From positions 1 through 64,000 of the forward strand of contig CAZZLH010000001.1 in the NCBI GenBank assembly GCA_964654815.1: 64,000 nucleotides of DNA, written 5' to 3'. Source of the stretch: ZLKRG08 sp964654815. Its GTDB lineage: Bacteria; Actinomycetota; Actinomycetes; Nanopelagicales; Nanopelagicaceae. The position numbers were made by a program, and so were the translations under genes. Under the pieces are notes generated by a model. That model saw nothing but the letters and a program-made list of their open reading frames with translations. It was not told the DNA's origin and searched no databases. This document shows, one piece after another, positions 34,986-43,946 of this stretch (positions are counted from its first letter, which is position 1; the number at the start of each line of letters is the position of its first letter).

Positions 34986-37358
34986 TTAAGCCTGTAACGA
35001 GACTAATTGCCCGTTGATTCCGGCAATTAACGAACGCACCCCATTAATGGTAAGCCAACCACTTTGGATCGGGTCATCACTCTGCCAACCATTGATTAGT
35101 GAGATCTTCTTGCTCGAAGTATCCAAGGCACAGAGACGTTTCTGACAAGTTATTACGATTGTTGTGCCATTTAGATTTAGTGGCCCATTCGGCGTACCAA
35201 ATTTACTGCTGCTGTAACTTGTCAGGCCAGCGCCGAGTATCTGTACTCGGATTTGGTTGGGGTTAGGCAGAGATGCTCCTGTAGCGGCCAACCAGGTGCC
35301 GACCAATTTTCCGCCTAACTTATCGAGTGCAACTGAATATCCAAGCACCGAAAAATTATCGTTCGGTGAATCTAGAGTCTCGTAACTCCAAGTATTTGCA
35401 GCAGCGCCCAATCTGGTGGCTAATCTGATCTCGCCAGATGTGGCATCTTTCTTCTGATTTACCACCAGTACCGAGTCATAAATTAAATAAGTGGTGCCGC
35501 GCTCTAAGAATGCTTTTAGATGAAAAGCAACATCTCCTGTGGTTCGACCATCGCTTTTACGATCTCCATCAATCAACTCATAGCTCCATTTGTTACCGGT
35601 TTTATTAGCACCCAATAAGACGCCCTGACTCTCATCACGGTAGAAAACCTGTACGGAATTTGTGGTAGCAACACAGGAACTTGAGTAAGAAACATCGCTG
35701 CCGGTGCGGGTTCGGCTTGGTTGGTCGTATGGCTGCACCGCCGCCGCATTTCCATCCACGACTTCAAATGAGGAACCACTCGAAGTTAGTGTGGCATGTC
35801 GTAAATCTTTGTCGACCATATCGCCATAGAAGAGGTGAATTACCTGCCTGCTGCCGCTTCCGGATGTGCAGAGGGATAGATGGCTTCCCAATTTGTTGCT
35901 AGTTCTTCCTGAGTTGCCACCCATGCCATCAATTACCAATTTTCGCCAGGTGCCATTATTGAAAATCGCGGTGCGCAAGGTGCCAGTCTTGCTACTTATG
36001 TAAGCGATGAATGGGCGACCATTGAAATTAGCGGTAGCTAGATATTTAGCATCACTCGCGTTGTCGATAGCAGTTGATTTCCAAGTGGCCACGGGCGTGA
36101 TTGGTTCCGTGGTTACAGGGTCAGAATTCCCGTTTTCATTTATCGCTGTGATACTGAAGGCGTACGAAACTCCATTCTTTAGATTCTTCACCACGTAAGG
36201 GCTAAAGGGGGCAAATACCGAGGCTCCAGTCTTGAGATTCTTTATCTGATAACTAGTTACTTGGGCGGTTCTGACATTTGTCGGAGGATCAAAGGTGATG
36301 ATTGCACTGGCATCGCCAACTAGCGCCTGAACATTACGTACCTGAGTTGGCAGCCCCACTGCAACGCCAGCTGGTGGTTTGACGCGCATATCTTCCATCA
36401 TGCCGAGTAGTAGTGGACCTGGCTCTCGAAATACCTCGCCCGCATCTAGATTTGGCGTCATAACTGAGTTGATTCCGGTGTTTCCAAAAGTCGCTTCATC
36501 TAAGTGCGAAACTGATGATCCGGCTTCGTAACGACTTGGTGTGTACATCTTGGGTTTGATGCCACCATTTGCGTTTATACCTTTGATACCGCTCCAAGAG
36601 AGGTTGTTGGTTAGCGCTCGACCTAATTCCAAACTTGGTGAAGGCAGATCACTTAATCGTCGACCATCGTCTAATTGGAGATATGCATCAAAAGGTGTCG
36701 GTTGTTCAAGCGAGCCGAATCCCAAGGCATATGAATCGGTCGATAGAAAACCAAGTCCATGTCCAATCTCATGAATAAACACAGATTGGAGATCAAATTC
36801 CGAGCCACTTGGTCTGCCATCGTTTCGGGTATTCCATGGCGCTAGGGAATTGACCTGAATTACCATCTCAACTCGGTTCTTATCCAAATCTCTTCCCGCA
36901 AGTGCATTTGCCAGAGCTGAGGGATACCAGAGCGTCGGATCAGGCGCATTTACGAAACTATTGAAGTAGTTACCGGGTCTTGCGCTACCTAATAATCCAT
37001 AAACTGCCGATCTGCCCCAAGTAGCCTCTACATTTATTGGCACATCTGATTGGAAATTTGCGGCCCAAATATCAACTGCCGCTTGCATATCTCGCTCGGC
37101 CCAAGCAGGGAAATTGTTGTAAGTGACTACGAATTTTGATTTAGCCTCAAGTTTGGCACCACCAAAGTTGGTGACGTTTCTGGTTGAACCGATAGGCAAA
37201 GTTGGCGCAGTTGATTGCATTTTTCCGGCGAAGATATATCCCCAAGTTGTCGCTTCGCGGACATTGAACAGGGCGGTTGCTGGAGGAGCAAATAGCGGCG
37301 CAAATAAGATTCCGGTGAAAAAAACCACCAGCGAAGTGGTTAGACGGCCGCGTTTCAC
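34986..37358 (-). CDS. Secreted metalloprotease with Fn3 and propeller-like parts
   Basis: 790 residues, GTG start, signal peptide at ~1-30. Residues ~60-330 form a zinc protease domain: HEIGHGLGF with His196, Glu197 and His200. The residue where a short metzincin would have its third ligand is Ser, so the third ligand is probably His285 in VSHLDE, followed by a likely Met-turn at Met300 (SVMTP), as in leishmanolysin-like (M8) enzymes. A fibronectin type III domain follows (~340-430, VRNVQALVGDASAIITFDPP). The last ~350 residues are repetitive beta strands, probably a propeller. Likely an extracellular protein degrader. Convergent with bS22, divergent from glutaredoxin. Confidence 0.75.
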   Translation of the reverse strand: MKRGRLTTSLVVFFTGILFAPLFAPPATALFNVREATTWGYIFAGKMQSTAPTLPIGSTRNVTNFGGAKLEAKSKFVVTYNNFPAWAERDMQAAVDIWAANFQSDVPINVEATWGRSAVYGLLGSARPGNYFNSFVNAPDPTLWYPSALANALAGRDLDKNRVEMVIQVNSLAPWNTRNDGRPSGSEFDLQSVFIHEIGHGLGFLSTDSYALGFGSLEQPTPFDAYLQLDDGRRLSDLPSPSLELGRALTNNLSWSGIKGINANGGIKPKMYTPSRYEAGSSVSHLDEATFGNTGINSVMTPNLDAGEVFREPGPLLLGMMEDMRVKPPAGVAVGLPTQVRNVQALVGDASAIITFDPPTNVRTAQVTSYQIKNLKTGASVFAPFSPYVVKNLKNGVSYAFSITAINENGNSDPVTTEPITPVATWKSTAIDNASDAKYLATANFNGRPFIAYISSKTGTLRTAIFNNGTWRKLVIDGMGGNSGRTSNKLGSHLSLCTSGSGSRQVIHLFYGDMVDKDLRHATLTSSGSSFEVVDGNAAAVQPYDQPSRTRTGSDVSYSSSCVATTNSVQVFYRDESQGVLLGANKTGNKWSYELIDGDRKSDGRTTGDVAFHLKAFLERGTTYLIYDSVLVVNQKKDATSGEIRLATRLGAAANTWSYETLDSPNDNFSVLGYSVALDKLGGKLVGTWLAATGASLPNPNQIRVQILGAGLTSYSSSKFGTPNGPLNLNGTTIVITCQKRLCALDTSSKKISLINGWQSDDPIQSGWLTINGVRSLIAGINGQLVSLQA

Positions 37359-37364
37359 GCATTA

Positions 37365-37370
37365 ACGCTA
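37365..37370 (-). promoter_or_regulatory. -10 box, leaderless promoter of metalloprotease gene
   Basis: Minus-strand TAGCGT lies 6 nt before the GTG at 37358; it supports this GTG as the start. Confidence 0.45.
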
Positions 37371-37375
37371 CCAAA

Positions 37376-37381
37376 TACACT
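37376..37381 (+). promoter_or_regulatory. -10 box, leaderless promoter of glutaredoxin gene
   Basis: TACACT lies 7 nt before the ATG at 37389. It faces the protease -10 box across only 5 bp. Confidence 0.45.
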
Positions 37382-37388
37382 TACACAC

Positions 37389-37646
37389 ATGAAGTCGCCT
37401 GAAGTTACGATTTATAGTCGTAAAGGCTGTCATTTATGCGAGAACGTAGTGGTTTTACTCGCACCTCTACAAACAGAGCTAGGTTTTACTTTACGAGAGG
37501 TCTTAATTGATGGCGATCAGGAATTAGAGAATTTGTATGGTCAATTGATCCCGGTAGTTCATGTCAATGAAAAATACTTCTCACATTTTTATGTTGATTT
37601 GGATGAGTTTAAATCTTTCCTTGAAAAACATCATCCGCATCAATAA
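37389..37646 (+). CDS. Glutaredoxin family protein
   Basis: 85-residue thioredoxin-fold protein. The redox motif is CHLC (residues 14-17) in YSRKGCHLCENV, and the cis-Pro block is IPVVHVN. The family (glutaredoxin_2/DUF836-like) carries out small dithiol exchange reactions in the cytoplasm; many actinobacterial members sit near heme or redox genes. The last 38 bp overlap the convergent XPB helicase gene. The start is supported by a leaderless -10 box. Confidence 0.85.
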   Translation: MKSPEVTIYSRKGCHLCENVVVLLAPLQTELGFTLREVLIDGDQELENLYGQLIPVVHVNEKYFSHFYVDLDEFKSFLEKHHPHQ

Positions 37647-39261
37647 TTCGATAGCTATAGCCCTGTTCGGCCAGGAATCTTTGACGATTCTGCGCAAAAT
37701 CTTGATCAATCGTGTCTCGACTTACCACCGAATAGAAGCGCGCACCACGACCATCTGATTTTGGTCTCAAGATACGTCCCAATCTCTGAGCCTCCTCTTG
37801 TCTGCTTCCAAATGCACCACTTACCTGTATCGCGATAGTGGCATCTGGCAGATCAATGGAGAAATTTGCGACTTTGGAAACTACGAGGCATTTAAGTTCG
37901 CCACTTCGAAATTTGGCAAACAACTCTTCACGCTCTTTGATAGGAGTATCACCTTTAATTATCGGTACTCCCAACTCTTCACCTAACTCATCTAATTGCG
38001 AGATGTACTGGCCAATTACTAGAACTTGATCTTCCGCATGTTTTTCCACGAGAGATTGGACCACCTTACGTTTGGTGGCAGTGGTGGCGCAGAAGCGATA
38101 TTTCTCTTCGGGCTCAGCGGTTGCGTATGAGAGTCGTTCGGTCTCAGTCAAAGTGGCACGAATCTCTATGCATTCAGCTGGCGCAATATAACCTTGAGCT
38201 TCAATCTCCTTCCAAGGCACATCAAATCGCTTCGGTCCGATTAGTGAGAAGACCTCGCCTTCCATGCCATCCTCGCGAACCAGAGTTGCAGTCAATCCCA
38301 GGCGTCGTCTTGATTGGATATCTGCAGTAAAGCGAAAGATCGGTGCAGGTAGAAGATGCACCTCGTCATAGATAATCAATCCCCAGTCATAAGAATCAAA
38401 GAGATCAAGGTGGGCATAGACCCCATTCTTCTTTTTGGTCATCACTTGATATGTCGCAATAGTGACGGGGCGAATCTCTTTCTTAGAACCGCTGTATTCA
38501 CCAATCTCATCCTCATTTAATGAGGTGCGACGTAACAGCTCATCGCGCCATTGGCGCGCAGCTACGGTATTTGTCACAAGAATTAAAGTCGTAGCTTTGG
38601 CATGAGCCATGGCTGCAGCGCCAACAATTGTCTTACCCGCCCCGCAAGGAAGCACCACTACGCCACTGCCTCCGTGCCAAAAACCTTCCGCCGCATGTTC
38701 TTGATATTGGCGAATCTTCCAACCCTCTTCTTTTAATTCAATTGGGTGGGCTTGGCCATCTACATATCCAGCGAAATCTTCCGCAGGCCAGCCCAATCTA
38801 AGGAGGTGCTGCTTGATGGCGCCTCTCTGTGAGGGATGTACCGCGATGGTCTCTTTATCAATTCGACTACCTAGTAATGGTGCGATTTTTTTAGCGCGAA
38901 TTACCTCTTCAAGTACCGCGCTATCAGTGGTAATTAAGACTAAGCCATGAATCGGGTTTGATTCCAAGCGAAGACGACCATAACGAGACATAGTCTCGGC
39001 TACATCTAGTAATAAAGAGTGCGGTACGGCGTAACGGGAGTATTTAATTAATGTATCAATTACTCCCTCTGCATCATGTCCTGCAGCTCGTGCATTCCAA
39101 AGCCCCAAATTGGTTAATCGATAGGTATGGATATGTTCGGGAGAGCGCTCTAATTCGGCAAATGGCGCGATGGCACGGCGACATTCTGTGGAGTTTGGAT
39201 GATCAACATCCAGGAGCAATGTCTTATCGCTTTGGACAATCAATGGTCCTTCATTACTCAT
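37609..39261 (-). CDS. XPB-like superfamily 2 DNA helicase
   Basis: 550 residues from the chosen start. An N-terminal XPB-specific domain (~1-170) precedes helicase domain 1 (Walker A CGAGKT, then the DEVH box in IYDEVHLLP) and domain 2 (motif VI QEEAQRLGRILRP, and LVVSKVANFSIDLPDA). By homology to archaeal and actinobacterial XPB it unwinds DNA 3'-5', with a role in repair or transcription-coupled remodelling. I chose the ATG at 39261, which overlaps the M20 stop as ATGA and has GGAG 8 nt upstream, over the ATG at 39267. Its gene neighbour (41 kb) is the XPB-associated protein. Confidence 0.9.
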   Translation of the reverse strand: MSNEGPLIVQSDKTLLLDVDHPNSTECRRAIAPFAELERSPEHIHTYRLTNLGLWNARAAGHDAEGVIDTLIKYSRYAVPHSLLLDVAETMSRYGRLRLESNPIHGLVLITTDSAVLEEVIRAKKIAPLLGSRIDKETIAVHPSQRGAIKQHLLRLGWPAEDFAGYVDGQAHPIELKEEGWKIRQYQEHAAEGFWHGGSGVVVLPCGAGKTIVGAAAMAHAKATTLILVTNTVAARQWRDELLRRTSLNEDEIGEYSGSKKEIRPVTIATYQVMTKKKNGVYAHLDLFDSYDWGLIIYDEVHLLPAPIFRFTADIQSRRRLGLTATLVREDGMEGEVFSLIGPKRFDVPWKEIEAQGYIAPAECIEIRATLTETERLSYATAEPEEKYRFCATTATKRKVVQSLVEKHAEDQVLVIGQYISQLDELGEELGVPIIKGDTPIKEREELFAKFRSGELKCLVVSKVANFSIDLPDATIAIQVSGAFGSRQEEAQRLGRILRPKSDGRGARFYSVVSRDTIDQDFAQNRQRFLAEQGYSYRIIDADDVFQGKI

Positions 39262-40364
39262 TTGCATAACTCCTGAATCAAAGCCTTAAGGAAAGTGGTC
39301 CGCTCTGCAATTGCTTTGACGCTGGCCCACTCATTTGCGGCATGTGCACCGCCACCAATTGCGCCAAGTCCATCCAAGACTCGCGCACCTGCTGCTGCCG
39401 CAAAATTGCCATCGCTGGCGCCACCAACTTCCGCAGAGCCAAGTGGTGCCATACCTATCGATTTAGCTACCGCTTCGGCGATTTCATAGAGCTCTTTGGT
39501 GGCGCTTGGTTCTAGAACAGGACGATTTAAACCGCCGGTGATCTCTAATCTGGCTCCGTCAGTTTCAACGGCTAGAGCACGAATGGCGCGATCTACACGT
39601 TCGAGCTCCGCTTGGCTAAATGATCTGGCATCAATTTCAAGAACGGCTTCAGCCGGAACCGTATTTGCCGTTGTGCCACCGCTTAATAATGTCGGTACGA
39701 CTGTGGTGCCATGCTCTTTCGATTCCAAACTCTTTAACTTCAGTATCTGTGCGGCGATTTCAACGGTGGCATTTACGCCCTTCTCTGGTTCTAGGCCAGC
39801 GTGCGCCGCAAGACCTACCGCCTTTACTACATACATGGCAGTGCCTTTTCGCCCAGTCTTCACCTTGCCATCAAGCGAGGCTTCAAGTACCAAGACTGCG
39901 TTAGAGCCTTTAGCTACCTCACTGATCAATTCACGGGAAGCGAAACTTCCGATCTCTTCATCGGTAGTTGCGATTAGCGCGACTGATCCGGTGATCTCTT
40001 TTAACGCGTATAAAGCTTGAATAAATCCAACCTTCATGTCAAAAGTTCCTGGACCGCGTAGTACATCGCCCTCAATCTGCCAGATTGGATTAAAGGAACC
40101 GATGGGCCAGACGGTATCTAGATGAGCAAGGAGCACGACTTTAGGTTTGGGATCTCCCCACCAGAAGACTGGGCGACCTTTTACTTCCAGTATTTCGGCA
40201 GGCTTACCGAGAACTTCCGTAGCAATTTGATTGGCTAATTCCACGACTTTGCGGCAGGCAGCAAGATCTTCAGATGGAGATTCGCATCTGACTAATTGCT
40301 CTAGGTGCGCTAGTTGTGCTGCTGCCTGTGACATGGGGTTAATTCTGCCAGTTTGATTACTCAT
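39258..40364 (-). CDS. M20 family metallopeptidase
   Basis: 368 residues of the carboxypeptidase G2 / ArgE-DapE group. Zinc-site blocks: LLAHLDTVWP (first His and Asp), GPGTFDMKVGF (bridging Asp), TTDEEIGS (catalytic Glu and metal Glu) and a C-terminal GGAHAANEW (His). It probably removes an amino acid from an acyl or peptidyl substrate. It sits between the XPB helicase and its associated protein, overlapping both genes by 4 bp, so all three are one operon. Whether it works with the helicase is unknown; such insertion may be an expression convenience. Confidence 0.85.
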   Translation of the reverse strand: MSNQTGRINPMSQAAAQLAHLEQLVRCESPSEDLAACRKVVELANQIATEVLGKPAEILEVKGRPVFWWGDPKPKVVLLAHLDTVWPIGSFNPIWQIEGDVLRGPGTFDMKVGFIQALYALKEITGSVALIATTDEEIGSFASRELISEVAKGSNAVLVLEASLDGKVKTGRKGTAMYVVKAVGLAAHAGLEPEKGVNATVEIAAQILKLKSLESKEHGTTVVPTLLSGGTTANTVPAEAVLEIDARSFSQAELERVDRAIRALAVETDGARLEITGGLNRPVLEPSATKELYEIAEAVAKSIGMAPLGSAEVGGASDGNFAAAAGARVLDGLGAIGGGAHAANEWASVKAIAERTTFLKALIQELCK

Positions 40365-42514
40365 AGCGGAGCGACCCCCGTAATTCGAATGATTTTAAAG
40401 GTCTGTAGCTCTCCAGTGCTGTGATCTCTCGCGAGCAACATGCCATTTGAAATCTGCTGCGGATCAATGATCCGATGTGATACGCCACCATTGTTGTCGG
40501 CATATCCAATTGAGAGAGTGCGATTTAGGTTCTTGTTGATTAGGTCCAGAGTCTCATTTGCGGTGGTACGTGGTATCGCGCCATTACTTCGAAGTTGCGC
40601 CTGTTTTGCCGTGGATTGTTCGCCCACTTTGATAGTGCGAATTGCTGCCGCGATGCTCTCTGAAGTTGGTGCTTCAATCTCACCAATGATTCGTGGTGGC
40701 TTTGGTCGATTCTTGATCCGCTTGTTATGCGGCGAAGTCAACAATATGCCTTGGGCATTCTCAGCTGCCGGTAGATAACCATTATTTCGAAGCGAATTCA
40801 AAACCTCTTCAATCTCAAAATCGCTTACTAAAACTGTAGGTGCAATTTGACGTAGCGCAAGCTCAATCCGCTTATCTGCCAGAATCTCAGAGAGAATCGA
40901 AGGATCTTCACAACGTAGGTAGCAATTGATGGCGCCAACCCTTAATTGACCATGCTTTCGAGCAGTATCAACAATCAAATACTCCAATGGCTGTGGCAGT
41001 GAAGATTTGGAGATTTTTCCCAGAAACTTGATGATCTCGCCACTTGATTTACCATGGTCTAAACCGCGGCGAATCGAACCTTCCGTGAATCTATAAACGG
41101 TGGCTGCGCCACGACTTTCGATGTCGGCAATTTGGCTCATTTCCAGCGCAAGTTCATGTTGGAGTGGCCCAGGTGCAATCGCAGTCTGATCGCTTTGGAT
41201 CGTGATGAAATCTATAGGAGTAGGCATTGCGGCATTTACGCCAAGTTGGTCTTCTCCATCGAGCAACTTTGCGGCAAAGGTTGAGAGCGAGCCAAGCCCG
41301 GTTACGCCCAACCACTCACACTCTTCGAGAGTCCATTTAACAAGGTCGTCGCGGAGATTCGCACCGCGCCTTAATGGCGCCAACCACTTCATTCGCTCGG
41401 TGAAAGAATCAAGAGTTGGGGAGAGCTCGGTATGGCTACGAAGTTCGTTCAAGATTCGACTGCGCACATTTGCGGCACTTACTCGATCAAGTTCGGGGCC
41501 GAGAGCTGCAAATTTCTGATCACTTCGCGCAACTAATCCAGATACTCTAGAGGTAATCAGCCAGAGCGAAACCAGATTTCGCCATTTGCTCTCAAAATCC
41601 TGAGTCAACCAGATATCAAATGAGTTAGTTGGGGCGATTGTGTCATCGGCATCGACTGCAACTAATCCGGAGAGGTAAGAGAGCTCTGCGACAAATGCGG
41701 CGCAACCCTCGGTAATGCCTAGATGTTGGGCCGCCTCTTTTAAGTCGCGGATACCTAATCCACCGGCACGAAGCGCAGTTGGCGCTACCTCACCCCAGAA
41801 ATTCATTAACTCCTCACACCAACGGAGCACATTTGAGATATTTGCACTTGCGGTACGATCTATATCGCTTTGGCGGTATTGCTTGCCTTTTAATTCTGGC
41901 GCTTCAGCCAATAACTCTTTATGCGCTTTGCCGCCACGTAAATGAATTGCGACTTCGGCAGGCATGACTACATGGCGTTGATCAAGTGGCACTACAAAAT
42001 TGCGTTCTAGTAACCAAGCAATTCCGGGACCAGGATTTTTGATATCACCCACACTGCCGCGAGGTGGTCCCCAAGTTAGCGCCTTCATCACCTTCTGCGC
42101 AGAATCGGGCGCATCCTTTAACTTTGTTAGCTCTAATTTGGTTAATGAGCGCGGACCCAGTCCTGCTGGTTCGGCACCGATACTCTCTCGAAGTTGGGTC
42201 GGTATCAAACCTTCGTAAACCAGCGCTAAATCTTCAAATTTCTTGTATACAAATCGCGCCGCAGTATCGGTTATCTTCTCTAAATCCTTCACTTTGATCG
42301 GCTCTTCCAACACCATCATCGCTTCAAGTACTTGAAGCTCAAAGGCATTTAATGAATCAATAACTCGAGCCAAGCTAGGTCCACTATTTGCACGAACCGA
42401 TAGGGCCGCGTAATCCGGTGGAGTGGGAGAGATTAAATCTGGGCGAGCCGTAAACAATCGCTCGAGCGCATCATCGCTAAGGGTGCGCAGATAATCGGCG
42501 AAGGTACGATACAT
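40361..42514 (-). CDS. XPB-associated protein (helicase C-terminal domain, PF13625-like)
   Basis: 717 residues; a large protein that accompanies XPB in Actinobacteria. No Walker A or DEAD-type box is visible, so it is not itself an ATPase helicase. The C-terminal ~250 residues (around SADKRIELALRQIAPTV and GYLPAAENAQG) match the helicase-conserved C-terminal type 3 domain as I recall it. The N-terminal part resembles winged-helix repeats (RTLSDDALERLF and following). Probable partner of the XPB helicase 1.1 kb downstream; function otherwise unknown. Confidence 0.75.
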   Translation of the reverse strand: MYRTFADYLRTLSDDALERLFTARPDLISPTPPDYAALSVRANSGPSLARVIDSLNAFELQVLEAMMVLEEPIKVKDLEKITDTAARFVYKKFEDLALVYEGLIPTQLRESIGAEPAGLGPRSLTKLELTKLKDAPDSAQKVMKALTWGPPRGSVGDIKNPGPGIAWLLERNFVVPLDQRHVVMPAEVAIHLRGGKAHKELLAEAPELKGKQYRQSDIDRTASANISNVLRWCEELMNFWGEVAPTALRAGGLGIRDLKEAAQHLGITEGCAAFVAELSYLSGLVAVDADDTIAPTNSFDIWLTQDFESKWRNLVSLWLITSRVSGLVARSDQKFAALGPELDRVSAANVRSRILNELRSHTELSPTLDSFTERMKWLAPLRRGANLRDDLVKWTLEECEWLGVTGLGSLSTFAAKLLDGEDQLGVNAAMPTPIDFITIQSDQTAIAPGPLQHELALEMSQIADIESRGAATVYRFTEGSIRRGLDHGKSSGEIIKFLGKISKSSLPQPLEYLIVDTARKHGQLRVGAINCYLRCEDPSILSEILADKRIELALRQIAPTVLVSDFEIEEVLNSLRNNGYLPAAENAQGILLTSPHNKRIKNRPKPPRIIGEIEAPTSESIAAAIRTIKVGEQSTAKQAQLRSNGAIPRTTANETLDLINKNLNRTLSIGYADNNGGVSHRIIDPQQISNGMLLARDHSTGELQTFKIIRITGVAPL

Positions 42515-42523
42515 AACCTGCCT

Positions 42524-42529
42524 ATATTA
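42524..42529 (-). promoter_or_regulatory. -10 box, leaderless promoter of XPB operon
   Basis: Minus-strand TAATAT lies 9 nt before the ATG at 42514; the box lies at the end of the upstream HAD gene. Confidence 0.4.
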
Positions 42530-43300
42530 GTCGCTTTTCTTATCTCCTCTTGACCGCGGCGTAAGCCAGGCGCCGAGCGCAACAATTCTGCTCACCGATG
42601 GACCCAATAAACGATTTAACTTACGGAATCTACGAAAATCGTGGATCTGCCAATTCTCTGCCAAAGCTTTGATGCGCAATCTGGCATCGGGGTTAATTGC
42701 ATGTGGTGTGCCGACCGATTGCAGCAGTGGGAAATCACTGGCGCTATCGGAGTAAGCATGGCAATTAGCCAGCGAAAACCCGCGCTCTGCAGCGAGTTCG
42801 CGGACCACTCTTGCCTTTTCAACTCCATGCAGAATCTTCCCGGTTAGATTTCCCGTGTATTTTCCGTCAGCAATCTCAACACGAGTGCCTAACGCGCCAG
42901 TGAAACCTAATTTGCTGGCGATTAATTTAGCCATATCTTCTGGTGCCGCAGTAACCAACCAAACTTCTGCACCCTCTGCTAAATGTTGCTTTGCGATATC
43001 TATCGTGCCTTGTATAAGTGCAGGAGAGACAAATTCATCATAAACAGATTGTCCGATGGAGTGAATTTGTTCGACATCGTGACCTGCGATGAAATCCGTG
43101 GCTGCTTTTTGGAATCTTGCAATCACTTCAGGTTTTTCGGTTCCGGTCAATCTAAAGCGCACATTAGCTACAACAAACTTTGAGATATCTGCTTTGGTGA
43201 AGAAACCACGTTGATACATAGCGCGACCTAGAAAGTACAAGGTCGAACCACGTACCATTGTGTTATCTAAGTCAAAGAATGCAGCGCTTCTGGCGGCCAT
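42527..43300 (-). CDS. HAD-IB family phosphatase
   Basis: 257 residues of the SerB-like HAD subfamily IB. Motif I FFDLDNTMV (nucleophile Asp and acid Asp), motif II in VTAAPEDM, and the motif IV acidic region AYSDSASDFPLL are visible. It is a phosphatase of a small metabolite or phospholipid, by family. Serine-phosphate phosphatase is one possibility, but in Actinobacteria these proteins are often annotated only as HAD-IB. Adjacent to the XPB operon, 12 bp upstream. Confidence 0.8.
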   Translation of the reverse strand: MAARSAAFFDLDNTMVRGSTLYFLGRAMYQRGFFTKADISKFVVANVRFRLTGTEKPEVIARFQKAATDFIAGHDVEQIHSIGQSVYDEFVSPALIQGTIDIAKQHLAEGAEVWLVTAAPEDMAKLIASKLGFTGALGTRVEIADGKYTGNLTGKILHGVEKARVVRELAAERGFSLANCHAYSDSASDFPLLQSVGTPHAINPDARLRIKALAENWQIHDFRRFRKLNRLLGPSVSRIVALGAWLTPRSRGDKKSD

Positions 43301-43306
43301 GCCTTA

Positions 43307-43312
43307 ACCCTA
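43307..43312 (-). promoter_or_regulatory. -10 box, leaderless promoter of HAD gene
   Basis: Minus-strand TAGGGT lies 6 nt before the ATG at 43300. Confidence 0.4.
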
Positions 43313-43319
43313 AACGCTT

Positions 43320-43325
43320 TATCAT
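43320..43325 (+). promoter_or_regulatory. -10 box, leaderless promoter of cytochrome c maturation operon
   Basis: TATCAT lies 6 nt before the ATG at 43332. It and the divergent HAD box are separated by 7 bp. Confidence 0.45.
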
Positions 43326-43331
43326 TAACCT

Positions 43332-43946
43332 ATGGTGGCTAGCGTTCATGTGGTACGACATGGCGAAGTGGAGAATCCTCAGAAGATTCTCTATGGGCGC
43401 CAACCTGGCTGGTATCTCTCAAAACGCGGCGAAGAGATGGCAAGGACTTTAGGCGAATGGTCCAAATCACTTGTAATCGGTGCAGTCCATGCCTCGCCAC
43501 TTGAACGGGCGCAACAAACTGCCAAGCCGATGGCGGATGCCCATGGCCTCTCGATCACCACAGATGAACGATTGATTGAAGCAGCAAATATCTTCGAAGG
43601 AAAACCATTTGGCGTTGGCGATGGAGTATTGAAGAAGCCATCAGCTTGGCCAAAGTTATGGAATCCATGGAGACCTTCTTGGGGCGAACCATATGTAGAG
43701 CAAGTCAATCGAATGTTGGCTGCGGTCTTTGATGCGCATAAAGCTGCAGATGGTAAGGATGCGATTGTGGTTTCTCACCAATTACCTATTTGGATTTTGC
43801 GCAGCGCCATCGAAGGCCGCAGATTTCTACACGATCCACGTAAACGTATCTGCACCCTAGCTTCAGTTACTTCAATACATTTTGATGAATCCGGAATGAT
43901 CGCTGATCTGAGTTATTCCGAACCAGCGAAACATCTACTGCCTTGA
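43332..43946 (+). CDS. Histidine phosphatase family protein
   Basis: 204 residues. The catalytic RHG motif occurs at residues 9-11 (VVRHGEVENP) and the second His lies in VVSHQLPIW. It hydrolyses an unknown phosphate ester. It heads a block matching M. tuberculosis Rv0525-Rv0529: phosphatase, thioredoxin-like lipoprotein, ccdA, resB, ccsB. Its stop overlaps the next TTG start (TTGA). A role in cytochrome c maturation is suggested only by this conserved order. Confidence 0.88.
   Translation: MVASVHVVRHGEVENPQKILYGRQPGWYLSKRGEEMARTLGEWSKSLVIGAVHASPLERAQQTAKPMADAHGLSITTDERLIEAANIFEGKPFGVGDGVLKKPSAWPKLWNPWRPSWGEPYVEQVNRMLAAVFDAHKAADGKDAIVVSHQLPIWILRSAIEGRRFLHDPRKRICTLASVTSIHFDESGMIADLSYSEPAKHLLP

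Noticed and set aside
39496..40020. 174-residue plus-strand frame
   Set aside because: Lies wholly within the M20 gene on the other strand, low complexity, no homologous motif.
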